A program made the translations under genes and the position numbers. A model generated the notes under the pieces. That model saw only the letters and a list, made by a program, of their open reading frames with translations. It was not told the origin of the DNA and did not search any database. This document shows, piece after piece, positions 35,501 to 46,561 of a stretch of DNA of 64,000 nucleotides. The DNA comes from Enoplolaimus lenunculus. Lineage: Eukaryota; Nematoda; Enoplea; Enoplida; Thoracostomopsidae. The number at the start of each line of letters is the position of its first letter. The first letter of the stretch is position 1. The DNA lies in the NCBI GenBank assembly GCA_030248215.1, contig JASANG010003056.1, positions 1 to 64,000 of the forward strand, in the 5' to 3' direction.

Positions 35501-35960
35501 ACAAACACTCTCCAGACTGATCCCTGTTTCGACGAGCTGACCGTCTTTTCGAGCTTGAAGGTGCATAAAATTGCACAAATTTGCAATTAGTAAACGTTAT
35601 GCAAACACGAACACACGATTCAATACTTGCCACATTTTCAAAGCGTGCCAATAATCCATTTGTTACCGATGTCTCCAGCTTGGATGCACTCGCTCTTGCA
35701 TCAAGAACACTCCTGTCTTTAGCAATTAAATAATCACAGGTGTAAGTACGTCGCGGACCTCCTCTTGTTCGGTGAGAATCACGGGAGAACATCAGACGCA
35801 CTTTTTCACTGGTAACCGGAGCGGAAGAGTCGCTAAGTTGTGCTGATGTTAGACTTACAGGAGAGCCGAGCAATAACGAGCGGCCGTCGGTCGCAATGGA
35901 AACAGGAGGTAATAGAAGCTGCGCGAAACAGCACAGCACAACACATAACAGGAGTGACAT
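32521..35960 (-). CDS. Secreted PAN/apple-domain protein with poly-threonine stalk
   Basis: A paralogue of the three-PAN gene. Exon 1 is 35960-35390: a signal peptide (LLLCVVLCCFAQLLLPPVSI) and PAN 1 with SCVRVC, NCKFVQF, ECLLFYF and LDNC. Exon 3 is 34115-33794: PAN 2 with DCIRACG, QCIAAVF, MCQLYDY and ARC. Exon 4 is 33146 onward: PAN 3 with IICDY, QCATLC and ISC, then about 30 Thr residues (minus-strand ACN repeats) and a Lys/Arg/Thr tail. A small exon 2 must restore phase; a 20-nt candidate at 35027-35008 fits the phase but lacks the Cys seen in the paralogue, so it is doubtful. Exon 4 can end at TGA 32521, or use the strong donor GTAAGTT after 32553 and run into an unseen exon. The Thr tract suggests an O-glycosylated mucin-like stalk. 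Confidence 0.78.
32655..32755. repeat. Coding trinucleotide microsatellite (poly-Thr)
   Basis: The plus strand reads runs of GTT, GTA and GTC triplets. On the minus strand they encode the Thr-rich stalk of the PAN gene. Confidence 0.85.
33262..33620 (+). repeat. CCCGAATAAGAGG-end family, diverged copy
   Basis: Matches the copy at 36434-36864 in order: GGGACTGATATTGATTTTG at the start, TGTTATTTATTTTTAAC in the middle and CATACAGACTTTCATTGATT towards the end. It lies in intron 3 of the second PAN gene. Confidence 0.6.
33630..33710. repeat. TCTA/TCTG microsatellite
   Basis: Imperfect run of TCTATC and TCTGTC tetranucleotides. Confidence 0.8.
34398..34658. mobile_element. MITE with CACTGCAAAATTC-type ends and TA target site
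   Basis: Element 34400-34656 (257 bp) has ends CACTGTACATTCTG and, from the other side, CACTGCAAAATTCC; both continue to a GTTGATT motif. TA flanks both sides. It is non-coding and lies between exons of the second PAN gene. Confidence 0.6.
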
Positions 35961-36433
35961 TCTTAAATAGTTTCAAGACGTTTGCGGTATTAAAGTAAAT
36001 TACAGAGTAAGAGTTGATAGTTCATGGCAATTCTCGGTTGTGAAACGTGAATTGAGTTCAATTTTTAGGTACAATATGCACCAATATGACTAAAATTCTA
36101 TGCATGTGCCATTAACGTGTTTATCTCAGCTGCTGATAGCTTTAACATTAAATTTAATCATAGCAGCTGCGCTGAAATTTGCAAGCCAGTTGTTTAAACT
36201 TATTACCTCGCAAGTACAAATAATGAATCCGATCAAAGGCCCAGATCCTGGTCAAAAATTAATTTTACACATTATCGCAAATTCGATCAATTCCAAGTAT
36301 TCGTTGAAATTGGATTGACAATTTTGCCTAATTTTAACGAGCGTGTCTAAACGGCTCGTTGAGGCTAATCCGAGTGAAAGCCTACTATAAAAGTTCGCAC
36401 AATATCGTCAGTAAGAAGGGATTGTTAAGTACT

Positions 36434-36864
36434 GTACTGACCCAAAAAAGAGGAGGGGACTGATATTTATTTGGTCTCTCCGGAAGCTACCTCTTGTTAT
36501 TCGGTTACGAGCTGTTATTTCTTTTTAACCCACGGTCCGCAACCCTTCGTTACTGGTATACCTATATCCGGTACGGCAATTATCCGCTGAATTAAACGTT
36601 TGTCTTGTATCAAAGCTTGAGCGGTAATGCAAGGTTATTCTTAGGAATATACTTTCAAAACTTTAGAGTGTTTCGAACTCAACTTTATTTGGTCCTAGAG
36701 TTATTTATGCCCTACAATTACAGATAATTGACCGTTATGGAATCTAATGGCGTTTAGAACTCTATCCGGTTACGGACTCTTATTAGGGATATATACAGAC
36801 TCCTATTGATTGGGACTCAAAATGGGGTCCCCGCTCTTATTACCCTCTCTTATTCGGGCCACTA
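36434..36864 (+). mobile_element. Non-autonomous element with CCCGAATAAGAGG-type ends, copy A
   Basis: The left end CTGACCCAAAAAAGAGG and the inverted right end GTGGCCCGAATAAGAGAGG match imperfectly. It has no coding frame. Related copies are at 33262-33620, 41085-41475 and 57203-57589. Confidence 0.65.
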
Positions 36865-38959
36865 CAGTAACCATCCTAGTATCCCACCGCGAGTTCAAAA
36901 TTGTTCATTTCAGAAGAAGGCGTGATTTCATTTTGTACAATAAAATAAAAAAAATTTAACACTTGCTCATATCTGTTTTCTGTTTTTATTACCCTACAAA
37001 TTTTATAAGCGTGGGTGGAAAGTGCTACAATTTATTTCAGACATAACCAGCAGCCCCTAAAAGAGGCAGAGACGGGGTACGCATCTCTTGCAAAACTCAC
37101 ATTTACCACTAACAGATATACCAAGTACAAACAGTGCGGGCAGGGCTGGATAGCCTTGTTATTTATGTGCAATATTCCATAAAATTCGAGGCTTTATTGA
37201 ATTTTAAAATAACTGTTAAGATAATTTTGTTTGACTGAAATTCAACAGACGTTTATGTTCACTAAAGTAGCTTAAATTGATAGGACTTCCGACTGTGTAA
37301 TGGTAGCAGCCGTTACCGTTGTATGTTCTTGAACGCAAATACTCCTAAATGTTTTTCTTAAAACCTTAGTTTTTCAACTTAAAAAGAGAGCAGTTCTTTT
37401 GAAATGCACTATAGCCCCTAGCTGGATCGGGGACTTTTTCGCTGGAACTAAAATATAAGCTCCATAGTTTTTACCATGTTTCATTGAACTATTTTTAAAT
37501 CTAGATAGCTATGCTAAAAAGCTGAAAAGATGTCAGACGACCAGATATTAACGATTTTAAAAAAATGCAAAATTCAAAATAGGTACCCCGAAAACAAAGC
37601 GCTTTTAAAAGAGACGGCCTCCAGGCTGTCTCAAAAAATACGTCCATATATGCTATATATTGCAAAGTACTACGCACTACGCAATGAATTAACAAGCAGC
37701 CTCTGAAACAGTTCTTGATCAAGGAATATTTACGAAAATATCTGGTTATCTATTTAAACCATTAGGAACACTCAATAAACTTTCACTTCCGAAGGATAAT
37801 CATGTAAATTTTTCAAGCGAGCGAAGCCAACGAGAAACTTTTAATCTCTCATTTCGATTAGTGTTCTAAATCCGTTTTCCGTGGAAAGTTTTAGGACATT
37901 CCCTGTCCTTCTTCTGTACTCTCATGTTCTGTAAGATTAATAAAATAAGCGAAGTCAAATGATCAATATTACCAGCGAGTTCGTGTTGTGATGTTGGCGT
38001 TTGGCTTCCCGTTGGCTTCGCTCGCGATTTTTTCACACTATCGTCGTACCTCTCTGGTTATCTTTCAACAATTCCTTGATCCACCACTGGACTTAACCTA
38101 GACCCCAGACTTAAACTTTAAGCCAACGACTAAGCGGATGTGTCGTTATGGAAAGAAAAACAGTAGAAAAACTAACTGAAGAAATTAAAAAACTTTTAAA
38201 TCGCTCGTACTAAATTACGTAAAACTCACAGTTTGCTGTTTTCAACGGCTTTGCCCACTGCGCACATATGCAGCCAACAATCTTTCAGTCAGTTTTTAGG
38301 CGAAAAAAAACTAGAAATGATTTTAGACAGTGGTAGGAGACCCTGTCAACCACAGAATGGGGGGCAAAAAGGTGGTTCCCTTCTCTCGCAAAAAATGCTA
38401 AAAAATATATGTTTGGTTATAAAATATATTTAGTGCACAATAATTTATTTTAATATCTGTACAAAGCAACGGAAATGCTGGGCGGAAACCTCTCTATCAA
38501 ATTAACTTCTTGCCCACGCTCTCATGATTGAGTGCATTAAACAACACAATATTCAGCGTACTGCATGCAATATAACATGGGCTGCTTTGTTTTAACTCAT
38601 ATTATTAAGACAGTAAATAATTGAAAATTTTTGCAGGGTTAAAGTTTATAATTAAATTTTAAAACTACGTAATACGCAGTAGTGTTGTCTCAAAAATGTT
38701 TATATGTGAAGCCTTTGTGACAGTGACAAGACTGAGTGAGTATTTACAAAGTGCGCTTTGCGAATCTAGTGCAAGAACGCAGCGGCGTTCCTGGAAATAT
38801 TCGCCACCCTCACTAAGTCAAACGATCAACCAGTCCCCCTCAAATTTATTGCTAACTCTCAAATTTGGATTGACGAGGACAGCTATCTAAAACTCTAAAA
38901 TAGTGACTGTTAAAATCGAATCCGCAGACATTAGCAATTATTTAACAATCTCTCGCTAC

Positions 38960-39124
38960 CAGGCCCGTAGCCAGCTCACCCTGCAAGAGCGGAGCTAAAC
39001 ATTTTTTACGAGGGACATACAAGAGTTTTTGATGACATACAAGCAAAGTTGAAGTGTTATAGTGGGTAAAATTCGTTCGAGGGGGGCTTATCCCCCAAAT
39101 GCCCCCCTCTGGTTACAGGCCCAC
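38960..39124. repeat. Hairpin element with CAGGCCCGTAGCCAG ends
   Basis: CAGGCCCGTAGCCAG at the left faces CTGGTTACAGGCCC at the right, and G- and C-runs pair inside. A fragment of the same kind (GACCCGTAACCAGAGGAGG) is at 29265-29285. The family is uncertain, possibly hAT-like. Confidence 0.55.
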
Positions 39125-39194
39125 TTGGTATGTCAGCGGAAACTACAGTACTTAGAACATGTCGAACAGGAATAATATGTAAGACGTGGGCCGA

Positions 39195-39365
39195 TGTAAT
39201 AACCAGGAGCGGAAAGCTGTTCGCGGAACTGCTATAGAGTATATATGTTTTAGACTAATTTTTTGTTGAGCTAAGGCTTTTTGGTATAGGCTTATCCTTA
39301 CGCTTCGCCTTAGATTTATCCTTGGACTTAAGAATTTGCTTATACCACTGTTATGGCCCTGTTGT
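39195..39365 (-). repeat. CCTAAG-core dispersed repeat, minus-strand copy
   Basis: Read on the minus strand: ACAGGGCCATAACAGTGGTA, a degenerate CCTAAG core with GCGTAAGGATAAGCC, then ATTAGTCTAAAACATATA. The order is as in the other copies. Confidence 0.75.
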
Positions 39366-39989
39366 ATACATTGCCTGAGAGAGACTGTCATGCATATCAT
39401 TTTAGTTTACAAGTTACAAGGGTTGACAGCAAAAAGATTTTGAAGCTACTTGTTGCAGGAGATTTTCATGAACTTGTGAAGAAAAAACAAATGTTGTTTA
39501 TACAGCAGAATATGGTACGAAAATGTGGATGGTGAACTGAATATTCTAATGTCTGTAGGGTGTGAGTGAATGTTAACGGCAGAGACGGGCCTGATAATTA
39601 TGAGGACATGTGTAGTAAATTTCCCCATTCGTTACGGAACGCAAACTTAAGAAATTGCAAATGTTCTCTAAATAAAATATCCTGTGACTTCTCAGGAGGC
39701 TTTTGGAAGATATTCCAAAATAATATTTCAAATATAAACAGGGCCGGTTGCTGTTCTGACATAACGATCAGGTCCTGCCTCTTGTACGTTCCCCCTGTAT
39801 GGTTAAAGCATAGGCTTTGGCAAATTCTTCGGATAAGGCTAAAACACAGATATAAGCCTTTTGCTAAGCTTAATTAGAAGCCAAACCTGTGCATAAACGT
39901 ATGTATGTTAGGACAACTGTGCAATCTTTGAGATCCCGACGAAAGAAAATAAACATTGTTAGCCGTTTGGTCAATGTTACCTTTTAGGA

Positions 39990-40372
39990 ATGTCCCGTTT
40001 TCCCGCGGGACAGCAAGATACAGGAGTGTAATCCGGTGCAAATTCGTATACTCCTCTAGACAACATTGCTGGCATATCGGAAAATGGGACAGCTGCAATT
40101 TTTCGCTGGGATAACGGGGCAGGTTTATTTCGGGCAAACAGGACAACGGGACAACTGATGTTTTTGCTGGGAAAACGAGACAAGTATGTTTCGGACAAAT
40201 GGGAAAACAGGACAGCTGCAAATTTTTGGGGGTAAAACGGGACAATGGGACAGGTCTGTTTTCGGAAAATAGGAAAACGTTACAGCTGCCGTTTTAGGTT
40301 TGTTTCGGGCAAATGGGAAAACGGGACAGTTGCAAATTATTGGTAGGAAAACAGGACAATGGGACACAAATC
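39990..40372. repeat. Minisatellite with GGGAAAACGGGACAGCTGCA unit
   Basis: About six tandem copies of a unit near 60 bp, each with GGGAAAACGGGACA, GCTGCAAATTTTTGCTGG and TTTCGGGCAAA parts in order. Single stray units occur at about 40685-40775 and 40985-41005. Confidence 0.85.
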
Positions 40373-41084
40373 AAATTGTTTTCAGATTGTACAAAATTTG
40401 TCAGATCGATTAAGGAGAACCAAGATTTTTGTAGTTCGGATTGCACCACCTGTCATTCCCCTTTGTACGTACTTGCGGCCTTGGCAGCCTCAGCTGACTT
40501 GCATATCACTGCATTTTAATACTTTCATAAAATCAAATTTTTTCGTTCAAAAACGGAAAATTTCCGTTCTAAAGAAGGCGTAATGGATCAAAAATCAATT
40601 TTAATCACGTATGGTCCGAGTCTATTTGTGAGTGCGGCACCAGAAAAATGTGGGGCAACGGCCTGCAATGCCCCAATGTGCAACGCCCTTGCAACAATAT
40701 GCTTTCTTTGGGAAACGGGAATATGGGGTAGCTATAATATACTTTCGCAGGAAACACGGAAAACGGGATAGCAAATATTTTTTGCTGAGATTCATTTTAT
40801 CAGGGAACTTTGAAGGGGCCTAAGCAGGATGAGGGTTGCCGCCCTCAATCCCCCCGCACCAAGCTATCTTGCTAACCAAACCACAAATAGCAATAGCAAC
40901 AACGACAACAACAACAAGAAAGTTTAATAATCTTCACGTATGCACAAACAGGAGTAGCAAATGCTGCGCTGCGGCACTATTGCTGTCCCGCGGGAAAACG
41001 AGGCGCCCTTGAAAGTAAAAATGGGCCGGCCGTTTTGTATACACGAACTTTAACAATTTAACGATGTATACTGTACCGACCCCA

Positions 41085-41475
41085 ATAACAGGAGCGACCG
41101 ATATTTATTTGGCTTTTCCAGAGAGTACCCCTGTTATTCGGTTACCAAATGTTATTTGTTTTTATTTAACCCAGCCTCCGCCGCCCTTCGATACTGATAT
41201 ATATCCGATATTGCAACTATCCGTTGAATTAAGTTTATTAGTCTTGTATTAAAAGCTTCAGCGACAATGCAAGGTTATATATACTTAGGAATGTGCTTAT
41301 TTTCAAAACTTAAGTATATTTAAAATTGCGAACTCAATTTTATTTGGTCCTGGAATAATTTGTCCTACAATTAAAGATATTGCATTTATGGACTCTTTGG
41401 GGTTTACGGACATATCCGCTTACCGACTCTTATTAAAAATACGGACTCATATGTTTATAAAAAGTTATTGCCCAA
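41085..41475 (+). repeat. CCCGAATAAGAGG-end family, copy B (3' end missing)
   Basis: GACCGATATTTATTTGGC, CTGTTATTCGGTTAC, GCAAGGTTATAT and ACCGACTCTTATTA occur in the same order as in the copy at 36434-36864. Confidence 0.65.
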
Positions 41476-41792
41476 CCTTGCTTGAAATGCATTTAAAAAC
41501 TTAAAATTATTTATTGCCAAAATGAACAAAAAACGAATAAAATGCCAACAACACACAGCAGTGTTTAGTGATACAATCTAGAGCGACAACTTTCAACTCC
41601 ATTTATATGCACTGACCATGTTTTTGCATCTGAAACTTGCAGCGGCATGTGCAAACTGTAGCTGTGAGTTCTGAAGCTAAAATCATGGACGTGTGAATGA
41701 GGCTTTAGCGAAAATCAGCATGAAGTACACGGTCAATTGCAACATGTCTTAATCCGGTTGAAGCTCGTATTTAGAAGTTTTACTATGAAGGC

Positions 41793-41955
41793 TTAGAACA
41801 GGGTCGTAACAGCGGTATAAGCATATTCCTAACCTTAAGCGTAAGAACAATGTTATACTTAAGCCTAAAGCAAAGCCTGAAAAATTAGTCTAAAGCTTAA
41901 GCTTACTCTATTGCAGGGCCGCCGGAAAACGTTTCGTCCATGAACTTTTATAGGT
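41793..41955 (+). repeat. CCTAAG-core dispersed repeat, copy 5
   Basis: GAACAGGGTCGTAACAGCGG, then a reduced core, then TTAGTCTAAAGCTTAAGCTT and ACTCTATTGCAGGGCCGCC. It is close to the apparent full-length order. Confidence 0.85.
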
Positions 41956-42367
41956 CGCAATGAATATCTACTAGATTTGGAGTTTGTTTTACTTTGGGGC
42001 TCACATAGAGAACCCATGTACTGTTTCCTGGCGCTTACCTACAATTTTTTGACAACTGTCGTGGGCGATCGAATGGAGTGCGGCCACATATCTTTAAATT
42101 CCGTCGGTGTCCGTCCGTCAACCTTCGGTAACAGAATATATAGTAATTTCTTTATGTTTTAAAATTGTCATAAAATTTCTTGCTGCTTTTACAGCTTAAA
42201 TATTTTGCCGACACCTTTACATGAAACTGCCTACTTGTAAGGGTTGCGTTTTATTCTCAGGGCTTCGCTGGACAAGTGGTCACCGCTGCGAGTGGAATGA
42301 AATATTTACAATACAGCGGCGAGTAGCATTGTGAAGTGTATAGCGCAACGTTACAGTTTTAAGTCGG

Positions 42368-45300
42368 TTAGCTTTCCACTACAACTTCAGCCTCTGTCTG
42401 TTTCGCCTTTTCGTTGTTTTGTTCGTTTGCATTTGTAGTAATTTCCATCATTTCTTCAGCGATTTCTTCCTTTTGTTCTTCAGTATTTTCCACTTCACAC
42501 TTAAGTTCGCCTTGTTTCAAAGCTTTCTTCATTGCTAGAAATAAAGTACGGTATCGAACGGGTTGAATGAAGGTTAGAAAAGCAAATTTGAATGCACCAT
42601 AACATTTGCTACCACGCAGAAACATATATCTAGCGGTATAGCAATTACTTTGCTTCGTGACCTGGTGGGACCAGAGATGGAAAATACCGGACCAGGATGT
42701 CAACACTACATGCCGGAACCGACGCTTGAAGCAAAATCGGGTAGTTAAAACGATGTTTAATTTGTAAATTTTAGCAAATTTCAGTTGGTTTCAAATGCTT
42801 AAGCATATACATAGTGGTTGTGGATTCCTGTTTAAAAACCTAATAGAAACGGCTTCGAGAAAGTAGTTTGTCGTACAAGCGATGCGGTTTTATATTGTCT
42901 GTACGGAAGCTAAAACTTTGAAGCTGCAAAAACTTGCACGTGTGAACACAGCTTTATGGATTAAACATGCTTACACATTTTGAGCGCTTTCTTCACAGTA
43001 TCCGCGGATACAATTTCTCCTGTCTTTCTTGCAAGTGATTTTTGTCGATTTAGTTCTTTCCGCATCCGGCGTTTCAGCTTCTTTTCTAATCGTTTCATCT
43101 TTAGTTGATTAGTCATTTGCTCTTCGAGCAACAAATTTTCAATTTCTTTGTTGAGTTCGTTTTTCAACTCTTCACCGCTCGCCGCAGCTGTGTCGTTTTT
43201 CATCATTTCTTCTGAAGTCATCATCATTTCATCATCCTTTTCTTTTTCTTTCATATCTTCTTTGTTCGTATTTGTTTCTTCTTTTTCCATTGCTTTTTTG
43301 TCAGCTTTCTTCGCTTTCGACGATTCTGAAGCAGCAGCGAGCAACGCGGACATTTTTTCAATTTTCGCTTTTTGTCTTCGTTCCGCTCTAGCTTTGAGTT
43401 TCGCCGCTCGTTGCGCTTTTCGTTCCTGTTTTGACTGTTTCTGCGTTTTTAGTGCCTTCTTTGTATTGTCGGCGCCCTTCATCTCATCATCTTTCATTTC
43501 TTCCGACTTGTTTTCGGTTGCTTCATTTTTATTAGTTTCTTCTGTTGTCGTGCTTGCCGGTTGTTCTTTGTTCTCTTCTTTCATTGCTGCTTTTTCTTCT
43601 TCGGTGTCTCTGCAGACTTCAGGTATTTTGCTTTCATCAACTGGAGGGTTATATGCTCCTGCGTTAATTTGGCAGATTGCCATATACCTTTCGTCACACA
43701 TACGATCTTGCCATGTTAGTTTCCGGTATTTAGCGACTCTGAAATATATACTTTGAAAAATTTTGCAAACAATTCATGCTCATTTGGAGAATTTTGTGCT
43801 ATCAAATACTGGACGATGTAACGATCAGGGGCGAACGTTCTTCTGCGATCTACAACAGTTTTGCTTTAGACTTAGGCTGATGCTGGCGGCGCTGTTTAGA
43901 TATTATCTTTAACACAAAAATTAAAAATTGGTTTCGCAATACAGAAGATTCGAATCAATCCTACGGACCAGCGAAAATCCAAAACTTTGTACTGTAGGTT
44001 CATTTAAGAAAACGATACGGCTTCTTGCTTTATGACAATGCGAAAACAGCACGTCTCACTTTGAGGCATTTACAATCGCCACTCCAGTATGAGAGCTTGA
44101 AGTCTGATCACGCTTTAGGGTCCCGTATCCGACGTGTAATTGTTAAACGCTGCGCATTGTGTATAAATTATTTCGCGTGCACAGCTTGTACTTGCGCTAG
44201 CGCATGCTGTCTACTTGAGAAGATTAAACACCCAGTCGTATTACTATCAAATATATCGTCGGGAAACATGAAGTTTAGCTGCTTCTATCAACAAGCTTAC
44301 ACTGCACAGTCGACACTTTCATTTTCACCATAACGCGGCTGATGCTTTTGATCCGGTTGATTTGTGTCCCAATATGAAAAGTTCAACGCGACACCGTCTG
44401 CCCACGCAAAACTGCCCTCTTCTGCTGAATCGCTTAGATCGAGCCATGCAAACCGATATCTGAGCTTTCGTCTGAAATATGATTGGGGCAAGTTAGCCGC
44501 TGTTGCGGCCCAGGGTAATGTTCAGTTTCCACAAATGGTTAAACTTCAGTGAAACAGAGAGGACGCGTATTCTGAAATGTGTATAACACCTATCATCAGC
44601 TATCGATAGCTTATCGAACTGACGAACATCTGCAATTGCAAGACCGCCAATTGGCACAGAAGTAAAACAAATAAAATGCCAAAAATACGCTGAATTTCCA
44701 ACCACACCGTTCCTTGGTTCAAAAGTTCAAGGACTATCACCACCAACTGGTAAATGAGTGACGGGCTGAGGCTTTAGGGTTGCAACCATATGCATTACTT
44801 ACTGACCTCAGAAGTGGACTTACAAAACCGAAAAATGCCTTAACGTCTAATTTGTAATCAATGCAAGTTTCCACTTAGTAATAATTAGTTCATGGCCCGA
44901 TCAAACCCTACTTTTTACTGCGTTATCAATATATATTTTGTGAGCATATTGGTATAATTTAAGCATTTTTTACAAATTTGAAATTGATCAAGATTCAATG
45001 AGAACTGTTCGCATACTTACTGAACTTTTGTTTGCGTAAACGCCGCAAAAGTTTCTTCGTCCGGAAATCGCAGTAAATGCGCATCTGAATGCAGCGTAGA
45101 ACACGCTGCCGCCGCTTCGGACTTTGATCCTTTCTTTTTTGCACTCCGATAACAATGACTGTCACCGACGAGGGTCCATTTGTAGTCAGGGCACGGAACT
45201 TGAAAAAATAAACAGTTTCGGCACTGTCCAATAGCAAACAGCTTCTAATGTTTTACTGTATAAGAAAAACCTGTCTTTTCTTGGCCCCCCTCGCCCCTCA

Positions 45301-46561
45301 GCGCGGCATCTAAAACGGTTTGTAATTGATATCATTCTTAAAATTTTAAATCTTATTTAGATAATAAATAAACGGTTATTTTAATAAATTTAACTTATTG
45401 GAAGCTCGAGGGGTGCTAAACTACAATCCCAACAGTTTTTAAACTAACTTGGATCCGGATTAAGATATTCGTCACAGTCGACAACAGAACCGATTTCCTC
45501 AGATGGCACAACCGCTGCTCCGGTCAGTTCTAAAATATGCCAGCTGTAACGGCGTTAAGTTAAAGTTTTCTATATTAAATAGTTGTCCATTTAAAATCTA
45601 GTACCCGTACTCTTATAATAGATTTTTAAGTAGTCGAATTTCAGCATCTCCGAAAAGAATATTTATCATATATATGTATTTTATCTGTTTCTTGAAATTT
45701 TTACTGATTCACTGGTTCTAATGCTACAAGCTCCGTTATCAACTCGGTTGATAAGAGCTATACGTGGTTGCGCATATAAGCTTAAACTTGAGCGCATCCC
45801 TTTAAATCGGGCAATTGACCAGGTACCCACCGTGGATTTTCAAAAGACTCCGCTGTTACACCAGAAACAATTATGGCTCATTCACGTTAAAATGCACGCA
45901 CATTTGTAAATATCCGTCACTTTTGGGTGCCCGCGTTGTCCTTATCCACTCTCTTAATATATTGTCTGAGATGTCAATATGCCATTGTCTGAACATTTAG
46001 ACAATTTATATGCTCCAGGCATATATATTTACTTGCCTTGACATCATTATCAGGAACTGTTATTGTCCATAGCCGCTCGGCACTCAATTTTTTTGCGTTG
46101 AATGATACGTCAACTGTGTACACAGTGTGTATTTATAAATGTGTGCCTGTGTACTAATGTAATGTCCTGACATCTACAGACAACATGCATTTGTCCAGAG
46201 TCCCTTCCGACAGAGTCTAGGCAATTAACACTATCTAAGTACTGTATGTACAGCTATGAAACTGTACCTTGCCTCCAGCTACGATGTGTGTTTTGATGCT
46301 GTTCCAAATGGGGTGAGTAGAACATTTATTACATTGGTGTGTGCATTTTCACATGAATGACCCATTAACAGAGAAAAACGCGGCTTCTGTTGGTAAATAT
46401 ATATCCTGGCAAATAGTCAGGCGTTCGTGGCGGTGTGATATAAATTTTAGAATAAACATCTAAAGAACTACATTCAACACACACGCATGTTTCAATTTAC
46501 CTGCAGCAGCGTCTTCCAGTAAAAATATTGACGCAAGTGCTGAGATCAGTAATAAGCGCAT
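42368..46561 (-). CDS. C-type lectin-like secreted protein with Lys/Glu-rich tail (gene C)
   Basis: Six exons with consistent phases: 46561-46501, 45529-45449, 45198-45021, 44471-44301, 43738-42975 and 42534-42368 (473 residues). Exon 1 is a signal peptide (MRLLLISALASIFLL). Exon 2 is a short acidic segment with one Cys (SVVDCDEY). Exons 3 to 5 form one CTLD at about residues 49-190: PCPDYKW, HCYRS, AACSTLH, FAWLDLS, NQPDQ in the long loop, SVDC, then TWQDRMC and MAICQ. QPD is the galactose-type variant of the sugar-binding tripeptide, but the usual WND is replaced, so sugar binding is uncertain. The tail (about 190-473) is dominated by Lys, Glu, Met and Ala and is probably a charged helix or coiled coil. 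The exon 3 acceptor is an unusual AAG. The neighbours at 50392 and 57635 share exons 1 to 5 in plan and phase. Confidence 0.85.
45871..46367. mobile_element. PIF/Harbinger-like MITE, copy 2 (intron 1 of lectin gene C)
   Basis: Element 45874-46364 (491 bp) is flanked by TTA on both sides. Its ends TGGCTCATTCACGTTAAAAT and TGGGTCATTCATGTGAAAAT (inverted) and its internal sequence match the copy at 19036-19527. Differences between the two copies show it is not recent. Confidence 0.88.

Larger units (their letters stand above)
36000..42360. other. Gene-poor repeat-rich region
   Basis: No gene recognised over about 6 kb. It contains two members of the CCCGAATAAGAGG-end family, a hairpin element near 38960-39124, two CCTAAG repeat copies and the GGGAAAACGGGACA minisatellite. 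Other open frames are short and unsupported. Confidence 0.5.

Noticed and set aside
43148-43756. Plus-strand Ser/Phe-rich frame of about 200 residues
   Set aside because: It is the antisense of the Lys/Glu-rich exon 5 of lectin gene C, which has correct splice signals and phase.
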